A stretch of DNA of 64,000 bases, from contig OY720644.1 of NCBI GenBank assembly GCA_963169105.1, forward strand, positions 3,927,001 to 3,991,000, given 5' to 3'. The notes below the pieces were generated by a model, which did not search any database, was not told the DNA's origin, and saw only the letters and a list, made by a program, of their open reading frames with translations. Positions within the stretch are counted from its first letter, which is position 1. Every line of letters begins with the position of its first letter. The position numbers and the translations under genes were made by a program. The stretch is from Ceriagrion tenellum. Lineage: Eukaryota > Arthropoda > Insecta > Odonata > Coenagrionidae. Of the stretch, positions 1 to 10,626 are shown one piece after another.

Positions 1-80
1 GTTATTGATGTCAAAGTATTATTTAAAAACTCATAACCGGATCTCCCCATCCCTTTGCCACTCTATATATGTACTCTTTG
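1..80. mobile_element. End of a MITE of the 7-bp-TSD family, cut by the window edge
   Basis: The first 80 bases match one end of the two complete elements at 17,583-18,194 and 35,780-36,402. They share the CTTTGCCACTCTATATAT terminus and the internal block around AAAGTATTATTTAAAAACTC. The other end lies outside the window, so the TSD cannot be checked. The terminus here has diverged (CTCTTTG in place of CTCTATG). No protein is encoded. Confidence 0.75.
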
Positions 81-518
81 GTTACATGCAATTTTTACGC
101 TTTATTCTATGCATCTCACTACTAAAAACACACGTGCGAAGTTTCACGAAATTCTGCTCAAAAAACAAAAATCGCCCCAAAATCACTTTAAGGGTACCGA
201 GTGAGGAAAATGTGAAGAAGGTGAAGAGTATGACAACGGTTTCTTTAAAGGGCCCTCGCGTGGATGACGATGGGTTCCTGCGCTAATGGGGTCACCTGAG
301 CGGATACCGCTATGCGCTTGTTTTAGATCGGAGTAGACATATTCGGAGGTTCCGCTGCAGGAACTGGAGAACGAGACAGATGAAGCAGGAGAGACAGTGG
401 TTAAAAGTCGATATTGTCGGCTAGACTACTCAGACAGACAGACAAATACACATATCGTTCATGTGCTCGCGACAGTTCACACACGTGTTCCCAACTGACT
501 CCGACTGACTCCAGCTAC
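81..518. other. Intergenic stretch, no gene recognised
   Basis: I see no conserved coding signal, RNA gene or repeat. A 93-codon open frame overlaps the MITE end and continues into this stretch; it has no recognisable domain and is most likely chance. Confidence 0.4.
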
Positions 519-720
519 TTAAACCCTTGAGTGCGGCATGACGTGATATCACGTCATGGGTACCGCGAGTGTTCCAGCTACTGTTCACTACGGGGCCTAG
601 TGAAAGTTCCCTAGTAAAATATGGAACACTCACGGTACCATTGACGTGATTTCACGTCATCAGCTGCAGCGTAAAGACAACCATGACGTGATATCACGTC
701 ATGCCCCACTCAAGGGTTAA
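519..720. mobile_element. Short piggyBac-like MITE with TTAA target duplication
   Basis: A non-autonomous element of about 194 bp lies between TTAA at 519-522 and TTAA at 717-720. Its ends are inverted copies of CCCTTGAGTGsGGCATGACG. TTAA duplication with CCC..GGG termini is the piggyBac hallmark; the left end has one extra A next to TTAA. Inside are three copies of a near-identical palindrome (537-558, 642-659, 682-703; core TGACGTGATATCACGTCA, with one base different in the middle copy) and an internal inverted pair (about 558-575 and 622-639, GGTACCGyGAGTGTTCC). No ORF is present. The palindromes contain TGACG half-sites like those bound by CREB/ATF bZIP proteins; any such binding is inference. 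Confidence 0.7.
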
Positions 721-3700
721 TGAAAAACCCTCAGCCTCCCCGGCAGTGTTTCCTTACTAATTAAACAGCCAGCCACATAATAACCGTAATAGGTATTATA
801 CGTTATGTTCACGGAGCGCCAGTTTAGGCGGTAGAAGTTCAAAAATAGAATTCGCACCATCACTAATTTCCGTACAGCACGTCTCTACGCTCACCAATCT
901 TCAAGCATTCGATCATAATACGATAACACTGAACGCGATTGATCGCGCAGCATTATGAATTAACTGTGTATACCTACTCAGAGCTTTAACGAGTAATAAC
1001 TAGATAAAATCAAAATATCTACTGTTCTAAATTTAATGAGTTATTTTTTCATCCATAGAAGGCGTCCCGCAGCAAATTTCCATCCTTTCCAAAGCCTTAT
1101 TTTGATGTAAAATTCGTTTCCCGCTGGTGAAGATTAATGCCTACCAGTAACAGGAAGTTTCGTCAAATAAAAGCTTATGCATCAGCAGAGAAGAGTGACA
1201 TTTCATTCTCATCACTGAGAAAAAACTCTGGTTGTACAGCTATAATTCTAGCTGTATAGCCAGAATATCTAGCAGTATATGGGACAGCTAGACGTGTAGC
1301 TATACAGAGAGAAATTTCTAGCAGAGCCATCTAATCCGTCTAAATAGATATTTCTAGGAAGACGGCAATACGGTATAGCTCTCCAGCCATATGGAGTAGC
1401 TAACCGATTGCTTCGCATATAACACCAGCTAGGCAGATTAGCCACTAGCTCTATATTGCCGATAATCTGTTAAATTTCTAGCTGGTCTACGGTATATTAC
1501 GAATATGTATGTATTTATACATAAAATACTTCAGAAAAAATAACTTTCCTGTGCATCACAAAAATGGAAGTAGTATATGCGATGTCGAATAAATCTGTAT
1601 TACAAAAAGCATTACACTTGGCTGCATACTGGATAATTTTGAACAAGTTTAATCACATGAAATGAAAAATATCTCAATACTGGAATGAAAAATATTTTAC
1701 CTAACGCATGCTACTAACTTATTTAATACGTTTTGCTTAAAAATTTCTTCCGTGGAAGAGTTCTAGTAGGAAATAATAAAAAACATTTCGCAGTTGATAC
1801 TTACCGTCAAACATAGACCCGTACGGCCGTATCCATAGATTTCCGCAAAAAGGTGCTAGTAGGTGACTAACTTAGTCAGCTACTAAGAGATCTTACTCGC
1901 ATACGATAAAATAGTATTCTTAGAGCCTTTCCACTGAGCTACTAACCTAGTATGCTATTATCGCCACTATCGTATCGGAGTACATAATTGTAGGTAGCGA
2001 CTGCCTTAGAAACAATGAAGCTGAATGTATAGAAAAATCGGGAATACGTGCTTGTTATAAACTTTATTTTTGCCACACGTAGTAATACACCACAAACTTG
2101 CACAGATCGTTCATAAAATCAATCGGACACACTGCAGCTTCACCACATCAAAGTTTAACGTACTCCATCCTCTCGCACAAAATTATGGTATCAGTTATAT
2201 TCAAACAATCACAGTACTTTCTTGAGGTTTTCACCGTTCCGTCAATATAAAAACACTCAAAATGGAAAATGTTTGCCTCTAGTTAATGGATAATATCTGC
2301 CATTTACACAGAAAATGTAAAAATACTCACATTCACAAACTAACCATCATTCTGTAAACGAAAAACGAACATGCACACGGTACAGCGAACATTGTCACTA
2401 TTTAATCTGGATACCTATTTGTCCCTTCATGAATCCTTTCTGAGCATAAAATAAAACGAAACTGATTTAACTTATCCACTTACAAGATAAAACATAAAAT
2501 ATGATGCGATACACTGTTGAAGCACTGGAAGAAAACATTTTTCTGCGTGAACCATAACAACGTTCTGCAACCATAACAAAAACGAAACGAAATAGAATTA
2601 CGGCAGAATGTAAACATATCAGCGCTTTGATGTAAACATATTCGCAATTACAATCATTACCTGAGCGAAATCATTACAATTCAATACGATAACAATTGTA
2701 CGTCTTTATATCAATGTAAGACACATTTCTACGACAACAAACAGTAATATACTCGAGTTTATTACTCTGAAGCACGTCACTTGATGCAGTAGTCACGAAA
2801 ACCAATATGCACTTGTAAATTGTTTACGAGGCTTCCTCCTCGACACATTCTTTAAAATGGGCTCTTATCTCGTAGAGTAATCATCTAAAAACACAAATAA
2901 AGAGCACTAACGTCCAATGATTTTTAAAAATGCAATCGTTACCCTCAAAAACAGTCCATACACACAACTATTTATGCACTTTATAATGCTGTGAGGCATA
3001 GCACTGATAAAACGAGATGAAGAAGAGGTGATAACCACTTTACGACGCTCAAAACCACACTAATGATCTCACTAGCTCTTCCTTTTTCGTCGAATAAAAC
3101 ACTCATGAAGCACTACGAAGTACCACAGCACACTGATAGAGTAAGAGCAAATAATTAAAAAGCTCAGTTTGATCCAGCAACAGTACTACACGTCGCATCC
3201 GCCAGACTTGAGAAAAGCAATTCCACCGGTATCTTTGGTATTTTCGCCTGAAATCTCTGTTATGGCTTCAAGGTATCACCCGAGGTGAACCTCCCGATGT
3301 TGACCTCGTGGTTCATTCTGCACTAGAAAGAAACAATGGCGGAATGAGACAACCATAGGTCCGCAAGAAGCGACGGAGCCGAGTCACGTGACTCAAGTTG
3401 GAAGCGAGTCTCACCGGATGAGCTTACCAACCAAATCATTTCGCTGTGCATCTAAACACCGTCTGCTGTAAATCTACAGGTACCCAGCTTAATGCGACTG
3501 ACTGTACAGTATCTTACATACCTCCACAGCTATAAAATCTGCTGATTCAGCAAAACTAAAGCACCAATCCGTTTTAGCAGTAGAGCGTATGCACTTTTTT
3601 TTCAGTGCATGAGTTATTTTGATTACAGTGGACTGAATTATCAAGAAAAGATTACAGGCTCCAGTTTGAAGAGAAAAGAGACCCGTTTATAATCGTTAAC

Positions 3701-3759
3701 TTGAAGTCCATTCACCTCACGCGACTCGAGAATATGTGTTTCATCTCACGGTTAATCAT
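721..3759. other. Long AT-rich stretch without recognisable genes
   Basis: About 3 kb with no ORF above roughly 60 codons and no transposon domain on either strand. Two local oddities are a TAGCT/AGCTA-rich patch (about 1,232-1,495) and a perfect 14-bp palindrome with an E-box core, GAGTCACGTGACTC, at 3,381-3,394. It could be host intergenic, intronic or untranslated DNA; the sequence alone does not decide. Confidence 0.4.
1232..1495. repeat. TAGCT/AGCTA-rich patch
   Basis: About nine TAGCT or AGCTA words, plus further CTAGCA/TATAGCC variants, crowd into some 260 bases, often flanked by GTA or TATA. They are on both strands because the word is nearly palindromic. Spacing is irregular, so this is not a clean tandem satellite. 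It may be an eroded foldback element or local simple-sequence drift. Confidence 0.3.
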
Positions 3760-4319
3760 TTTAGGTAGTCCGAGCGAGGTAGTTCCCTAATCATAATAGA
3801 GACCATATTCCAATTATACGTTTCACTTACACAAGCTGAAGTACACATGAATTAAATATTGCATTATTAATAGTGCAACAATTTTTTTTTATATGACAGA
3901 AATTGTAAGTAATTAAATGAAAATATCTAAATAAGTCTTTAACTTGACTCATTTTTTTCACGCTGCGCATTTGAAATTCCTTCAAAACCGAAGGTTTTTT
4001 GTCATCCCCAAGAACCTATTGCGGTGACAGTATGATTAATTTTCAAATATAGTTGAGAAAACATAAAAACTACAAGCTGTTAGTTTCTTTACGACTTCTA
4101 AGTGTTAGTAATACCTCATTTTGTAAATGTCTCTCTGGAGTGCATACACGTACCGTTTCCCATGTAAAAGGGCCGGTATTTTTTGGCAAATATCGCCGAA
4201 AGTAATGTGGTAAGGGGTAGAATTCTTGTTGTCGTTGGATAGGTGAGATGTTTTTCTTTAAAATGAGACCAAATTTATTGACTTCTAAGTAAAATGATTT
4301 ATCGCTCGAACTTCCTTAA
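3760..4319 (+). mobile_element. TTAA MITE, copy 1 of 5
   Basis: Member of a roughly 540-575-bp non-coding family repeated at 22,343-22,902 (reverse), 37,960-38,532, 41,594-42,148 and 43,178-45,012 (interrupted). Ends are inverted: GGTAGTCCGAGCGA at the left and TCGCTCGAACTTCC at the right. Flanks are TTTA (left) and TTAA (right), a one-base-eroded TTAA duplication. Shared internal blocks include ATTAAATGAAAATATCTAAATA, an ACGGAAGGTTTTTTG-like block and TTTCTTTAAAATGAGACC. The two insertions into PLE DNA show that the family targets TTAA. It has no transposase; the autonomous partner is unknown. Confidence 0.85.
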
Positions 4320-4922
4320 AAGACCCTTCTAGAACACGGCCAGCAATCTTAAGGTCGGACCCGAACTCACAAAGATTCAAGGCTTCCACCCATCTCAGTG
4401 GATACGGAGAAAGCTGAAGAATATACGAGCTCTCATAAGAGCGCAATGAAACGAAGATGGCTGGGTCTGGAAGATGATGCCTCAATGTTTAATAGGAGAT
4501 GAAAGCATCCCGTGGAGGTAGGATGCCCGAATCGGTCCAGGACTTCGCTGGTGGTCTATGGTCGCCTATCCCACTCGTCCTCCTCACCGATGGGTAAAAA
4601 TCCGAGCTATTGTTGCGTTTAGGCAGCCCTTTCGAAATCGGGAAGAATGCAGAGGGCGTCCAGAGGGACGAGTAAGGTTTCGGTGTCATTTGCATGCGAT
4701 TAGGGAAATGAGAGATCCAATCATCTGCCGCTTTGACGTTCCTTCGATGCCATTGGCGTTGGCGGGCGGCGGGAGAGCTTCCGGTTAAAGGGACTCATCC
4801 TGTCCGACCACCCCCGCCTCTTAATCTCTCCCCTCAACCTCTCCTCATTCCCCATTACCCCTCCGAATTCAAAACAAGGGTTTCCAAGCCTCCGTGCAGC
4901 GACGAAAGAAAAACGTTAAATG
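4320..4922. other. Intergenic stretch, no gene recognised
   Basis: Overlapping frames of 64-76 codons occur on both strands, but none has a domain, conserved motif or splice context I recognise. The 3' part (4,795-4,870) is C-rich. Confidence 0.35.
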
Positions 4923-5371
4923 GTTAAAACTAGGGATGAGTCGATTTTCGATTCCGATTCTTTCAGATCGATTCCCGATTCTCGATTCCGATTCCGTCGA
5001 TTCTCATTCCTAATTACAGTTGGGATATTGATATACCAGTAGCGTACGACTATTACTTAAATTCGAGTATTGGCTGAAATAAAATAACAAAGACAATTAA
5101 GTCTCTCAAAAAGTATATTTGTCAACAAATAGCAAATATACTTCTCGTCAGCTTATTAAGGTGGATAAAAAAGTACAAATTGATGGCCTGCACCCAAAAT
5201 TACTGAGACAAATATGATGAGATTAATGAAATTTAATTTGAATATTTATCTATCTGGAATCGATGGAATCTGAATCGACTTTAGGCGATCGATTCTCGAT
5301 ACCGATTCTAATCCTGAGAATCGGTGGAATCGAGAATCGACATTTGGATTCGACTCATCCTTAGTTAAAAC
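4923..5371. mobile_element. hAT-type foldback MITE with 8-bp TSD
   Basis: A 433-bp element (4,931-5,363) flanked by perfect 8-bp duplications GTTAAAAC (4,923-4,930 and 5,364-5,371). Ends are inverted: TAGGGATGAGTCGA left, TCGACTCATCCTTA-like right. TIRs beginning TAGGG or CAGGG with an 8-bp TSD fit the hAT superfamily. Both arms are built from many short GATTC/GAATC and CGATT/AATCG repeats, so the arms can fold along much of their length. The centre is AT-rich and non-coding. Confidence 0.85.
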
Positions 5372-5566
5372 GTAAAGTGACTGTGGTGAGGCACCGTTGC
5401 CTTTTCCGGGGGATGTGGACATTGAAGACAATGGTTTTCTTCATCGTTTGTCCATATTTAAGGACAGCACTTCGCCAGCGCTCCAGCTGGCTTCTACGGG
5501 TCCCCTGAAGTGCCGATGCAGGATTTGGTCCGTTTATCGTACGATTTGGACGTTCGGGCCATTTAT

Positions 5567-6017
5567 CAGGGTGGCTATAATTTTTTGAATTCTCCGACCT
5601 TTCCCTGACTTTTCCCTGATGGATTTACCAATTTCCCTGACCAATCGCCAAAAGGTCACCAATTATTGGAATATTTTTTTCTGCGGAATTAAATTTTCTA
5701 CGGCATCTTTAAATTTTCTAAAATTTCTAATCATCGTCTCGTATGTTTAGAACTGCAAGCATTGTATTTACTATAAGCCAGAGTGTGCTCCAGCAGTTAC
5801 CTCTCGACCTGAGTTTCGGAAGTTCAAAAAAAAACGCGAGGTAGACTTTTGCGAACAACATAGCCTCGGATTCCTTGTGATGAGCGTAATACATTTTGAT
5901 CATGATAGGCTAGACACAACTAGGCAAATATTGCAACAAGGATATACAAAATTGATACATTGTACGCTATATTCACAACTAAATAATTAAGATTCACAAC
6001 TGAATACTCCACGAATC
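5567..6017 (+). mobile_element. Truncated copy of a CAGGGTG-ended DNA element
   Basis: Closely matches the first two-thirds of the element at 7,582-8,226. It begins CAGGGTGGCTA, continues through repeated TTCCCTGAC words and a GGTCACC.ATTATTGGAATATTTTTT block, and similarity stops near the ACGAATC at about 6,017. The 3' third and terminal inverted repeat are missing. No coding capacity. Confidence 0.75.
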
Positions 6018-7581
6018 CTTGTCCGGCTTTGACAGAAAAAACTTGCGCGAGAGGAAGAATAATTTGGCATTGGAATCAAGAGGAAGAGACCGTGTCACTA
6101 GAGTAAGGTAATCTCAAGCGATTCTATCGCATGCCAGCAGATGGCTCGAGTTTCACCGTCTGTACGAGGTTCCAGGGAGTAGTTCCACGCATCATGTTGG
6201 CAGTGCCGCGGATGAATTTCCTTCCGCATACCCCTCTTCTCCTCGTAACTTCCATCAGTATTCTCTCGGATCTGCAGTATTCGCCCTTTCCCTTCGGGCG
6301 AAACACACAACGCGCTTCAACGTCCTCCGCGGGACAACAAGTGGTTCTCAATTTCCCTTCGATTGGATTCCCCACCCACGGATTGATTTATCGATTTTCC
6401 TCTTCGATAAGGGTTTTATCGCACCCTTAATTTGGAGCCGGTCGAGTAGCGTGCGCAGCCAGGCAGAGGCGGGGACAGATTTCCTTCGGTGCGTAATGTG
6501 ACCTCCCCTCTACCGACGAAAGCCTTTCCGTTCCATCGCACGCATGCTTTTACTCTTCTTTCTACAGGGAGTCAATTTATTGTTTTCCTCGCAAATCATC
6601 ATCCAAGCACTACACAAACAGTGCGGTTAACGATAGAAGGCTTATCTGACAAAGCATTCGTGTGTCAGACCCAGTGGCCTAGATATTAATTTTCCATGAG
6701 GGGATCGATCGATTTTATACTAGTTGATATTGTGATTTCCACCGGAGCATTGAAAGTTTTTAACAGATATTTGTTTCCTTTCAGACATGAAAAACCGCGG
6801 GAGTAATATTCAACGAGTGATTTGCACAGCAAAAATAAAAAACGGCTGCAACACACCATAGTTTGCTCCTGATTTTCTAAAAATTTCAGCCACATCTGAT
6901 GCTCACATTCGACCTATATTATGCCCACCTGAAACGAAATCCAGGCTCCGTCATTGTATATATATCCCATCATATTAACACGTCGTCCTGTGAACTGCGG
7001 CTGAAAGTTATAGGCGCCGAGCCTACTGAACCGGCATTTAATTAGAATCTGTTTTACTGCGGCAAATGTAATTAGCAGTGATGGGTGTAGACATATCCAT
7101 CCAAAAATACGGCGAATTAATGTCATGGAAGCAGTTAAATTTGTAGTTAGGCGCAGCTAATTCATACCCACATGTTTAATCGGAGTTTAAAACGTAAAAA
7201 CTCTTCAGTCAATTCTTAGAAAGCTCTTGGGTACAATTTCCATATATTTGCGGACCTAAACGACGGCACGATGGACCAACAAGAATGCTTTCGTGAAACT
7301 ATTTCCACGTCATAAAAGCGATGTTTTACGACTTGTAATACGCTATGAGTGTTTTTTTCTACAGCTTAAAATTTGGTTCTTTAAAAACGATTTGAAATAT
7401 TATCGGTCTATAGGTCGAACACTCGGTCGGTCTATAGGTCGAAAAAACGGAAGGATCAACAATGCGCGTCGACAATGCAAATTGCTCCCGGAGATTATGA
7501 AGGCGGTGTATCGCATGCACGAAGCGGCAACTTTTAAGGGAAACTTGAGGCGAATAATAACCATTCAATCTCCACTGATAT
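6018..7581. other. Stretch without recognisable genes
   Basis: Several short frames occur; the longest is 99 codons at 6,131-6,430 on the plus strand, with no domain I recognise. A short direct repeat CGGTCTATAGGTCGAA appears at about 7,401-7,416 and 7,428-7,443. I would not call any gene. Confidence 0.35.
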
Positions 7582-8226
7582 CAGGGTGGCTACTGATATC
7601 CAATTTTCAAATTCCCTGACTTTTCCCTGACGGATTTACCAATTTCCCTGACCGATCGCCAAGAGGTCACCTATTATTGGAATATTTTTTCCTGCTGAAT
7701 TTAATCCTCTACGGCAGCTTTAAATTTTCTAATCATCGCCTCGTATTTTTAGGATTGTGAGCATGTATTTACTACTATAAGCCAGAGTGTGCTCCAGCTA
7801 GCACTCCACCTGATTTTTGGGAGTTAAAAAAAAAACGCGAGGTAAAATTTTCCGAACAACATAGCCTCGGATTTCTTGTGATGAGCGTAATACATTGTGA
7901 TCATGATTTTTAACGCAACTAGGCAAATATCACAATGAGGATATACAAAGGGGATACATTGTACGCCTTATTCACAACTAAATAACTAAGATTCACAACT
8001 GAATACTTCACGAATTGATGGTGTCTATTCTATGCACGTCAGCGAAGGATGTTAGTTTCAGTTGGTGAAATAAAGGGCGGGACAGACTGACCGATAAACG
8101 TAATGGTAGAAACGTAACTAGGATTCCTATTCCAGTTTCTCCCTGACTGTAACAATAATCCCTGGCTTTTTTATAAATTCAAAAATCCCTGACAATTCCA
8201 GGTTTTCCCTGACGATTGACACCCGG
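7582..8226 (+). mobile_element. Complete-looking CAGGGTG-ended DNA element (non-autonomous)
   Basis: About 645 bp from CAGGGTGGCTA to GACACCCGG, so the ends are short inverted repeats (CAGGGTG/CACCCkG, one mismatch). The subterminal regions are full of CCCTGAC words. The 8 bases on either side (ACTGATAT and GAAATACA) do not match, so the TSD is eroded or the boundary is off. Pairs with the truncated copy at 5,567. No ORF. The superfamily is not certain; hAT-like or Zator-like ends are possible. Confidence 0.65.
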
Positions 8227-8483
8227 GAAATACATGTTTTATGAAGCAAAGAAATCTAAGTGAAAGAGCAGCACTTTAGAATGAAAAGGGCGTCGAGATG
8301 ATAGGCACGAGAGGTGAGATTTCGAACGATTTGACGACGGACGACAGGCAGACAGTTTAAAGCGAGACAGCGAAAATGCCGCCTGCTCAACCAGATTCGA
8401 ATTCGATCAGGACCTTTTTTGGAAGGGTTCGATCAAATTGTGAGTCCATAGATTCGATAGAATTCGATAGAGTTATCGATTTC

Positions 8484-9240
8484 TGACCATACCACTTGTA
8501 AATATTGTTCTATATGCTGACGAGGTGATCATACAACGGACAGAAATTTACTTACAGAGGGGAGCATATTTCTTAAAAAAGAAATCAGAGGAATATGGAC
8601 TGAAAATTTCACTGCATACAACAAATGTGAAAAACGCCCAGTAAGAACGAAAACAGTAATTGACGACCAATTCCTAGAGCAAGTATCCACATTTAAATAA
8701 CTTGAGTGCGAAATATATATATCACTGAATGTCATAGGGTAGAAAAAAAACTTAACTAATTTAAACACATGTGCGGAACAATTCACAGTAGTACAAATTA
8801 TAAAACAAGAAGAGAAAACAAGTTAAAATTTTACGAAACGATGGCAGTTCCATGGCATTGTGTAGATGTGAGACGTGGGTACCCTCAAAAAGAGGCAAAA
8901 ATAAAATTGAGTCAGCTGAAAAGAAATTGAGCTGAGAACAGTGAAAGGTTCCACATTACCAAGTAGAATCCGTAATGAAATCATGAGACAATGTTTATAC
9001 ATTTGAAATTAGAGGATAAACGAAAACTATACAAAATCAAGTGGTTTTAATACGTATGGAAGTATGTGGCCTCCCCAGGACACTGCCTTGGAGTGGAGTA
9101 GCAGCCGCCCAGAGGACAACGAAGCGTTGGACGTGGAAGGACGTTTGATGGTTTCCGGAACAGGCAATATTGCCAAACCCATGAAATGAAGAAGAATAAG
9201 AAGACTTGCCAACTGCCATTCAAGCCGTACGTGTAAGCAA
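8484..9240 (+). pseudogene. RTE-like LINE, decayed C-terminal part of the RT ORF
   Basis: Translating in shifting frames gives signatures of an RTE-type ORF C-terminus: SEEYGLKIS followed by T..VKN, then PVRTKTVIDDQFLEQVSTFK, then KTRRENKLKFYETMAVP and ETWVPSKRGKNKIESAE. These stretches follow the RT catalytic box in the parent protein. Several frameshifts and stops separate them (for example a stop right after VSTFK), and the RT active site itself is lost, so the copy is dead and 5'-truncated. It is distinct from the RTE-like tails at 16,525 and 19,733. Confidence 0.7.
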
Positions 9241-9521
9241 ATCGCGTTTGTCGACGGACGACAAAAATAACAGACTTGTCTTTCTGGCGCCCCGTTCCGG
9301 AAGCCCTAGGAATTCTCCAGCCTCGGCAACGAGAAAATTTGGAACGTAAGAACCTTTAAAATTTTCACATAATGTCATTAATGTAATAAGCGAGAGAAAT
9401 ATCTGAGATTACGTATGGAATCATGCCTCATTGATTGGCATTTTCCGACCAAACTCTTACGTACGAATTGTTGAAATAATAAGAAGCAAAATAAAAGTTT
9501 TCATTTGGTGACGTTTTTACG

Positions 9522-9772
9522 CCATAAATTCCACTTTTTCAGGCGAGATGTCGTAGAACAGCATTTTTAATGATACACAAATGATATCGTACTGTCTACC
9601 TTTAATTAAAAAATCGCACTACAGGTGTTTCGACTGTCTTGCAGTCATCATCAGGTAGGACTGTCCTACCTAATGATTACTGCAAGCCGTACCTGATGGT
9701 GACTGCAAGACAGTCGAAACACGTGTAGTGCGATTTTTTAATTAAAGGTAGACAGTACGATATCTTTTGTGT
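9522..9772. mobile_element. Palindromic foldback element, copy B
   Basis: Inverted arms of about 80 bp (9,575-9,658 and 9,691-9,772) surround a spacer that carries a partial third copy of the inner motif (CTAATGATTACTGCAAG). Arm words are GATATCGTACTGTCTACC, AATCGCACTACA, GTTTCGACTGTCTTGC and ATCATCAGGTA. A similar palindrome lies at 15,031-15,221. Both also share a 41-45-bp block outside one arm (9,522-9,563; inverted at 15,230-15,270). The + strand from 9,688 to 9,732 can be drawn as a hammerhead-like fold (separate entry). No TSD was identified. Confidence 0.75.
9688..9732 (+). ncRNA. Possible minimal hammerhead-like ribozyme motif (copy B)
   Basis: Reading 5' to 3': stem I strand CGUAC (9,688-9,692), CUGAUGG (9,693-9,699; consensus CUGANGA, so the last A is a G here), an extra U, stem II GACUG/CAGUC around loop CAAGA, GAAA (9,716-9,719), stem III AC/GU closed by the self-complementary loop ACGU, A at the cleavage position (9,727), and GUGCG (9,728-9,732) that can pair with CGUAC, including one G-U. 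Departures from the consensus are the extra U before stem II and A9 to G. The minus strand of the left arm has the same layout with an intact CUGAUGA. Activity is unproven. Confidence 0.35.
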
Positions 9773-10626
9773 AAGCATTTTTACGCCTTATCTACCACAT
9801 TATTGAGGTAGATACTCAGAATAACTCCCTAAGAATTTCGTTTCAACGGTAACACAGGATTCCTCGGGGCCTCAGTCGGGAAGTTATGATTTGAAATGTT
9901 CCGAGAACGCGATGTTAAAATTCGTTTATCATCGAGGCTCCAAAATCCCGATGCCTTCTCGAATTGTACTCTAATTTCCATTTCGGAAAGAGAAGAAATG
10001 AACGGAGACGCAACTTTGAGTTATTGAGGCACTGACAGCTTGACATTAGAATAGAAAAGAAAAAGAAAACAATTTTATTGTCCTAAGGGACAAAGGGAAC
10101 AAACAAACAACTTTCAAGTCAGCAGAGAGAGATATAAAATGGGTGAGGTAAATGAAAATGAAAAAACAGTCTCCATAGCAATAATCGAAATAATATGTTA
10201 AAACAAAAATTTACAATCTTTAATACCTATTAATAAGAAAAAATGAAGAGCAAACAAACGAATATTTTATAAGACAGAAAAACAGCAAATGATTATAGTG
10301 AACAAGTAACATGTAACAATATCATCTCATATCATTTTGTCTTCTCATATAGAGGCGAGAGAACATTTGGGAGACAAAAAGTCAGCCATACTCCTTTTGA
10401 ACTGTGAGACATTCCTAGAAAATTTAATACTATCAGGCAACGAGTTCCATCATTTACAAGATGAGATGTGGAAAGTATTTTCATATTTTGTTGTGCGGTA
10501 TTTGGGGATGTAAAATATTTTTGTTATTCGGGTCGATCTCTTGTTAGTTTGGGCATTAAAAATCAAGTTTTCATATAAATAAGAAGGGGTTTTCGACTTC
10601 AGTACTTTGAATAACATTAAGGCCTT

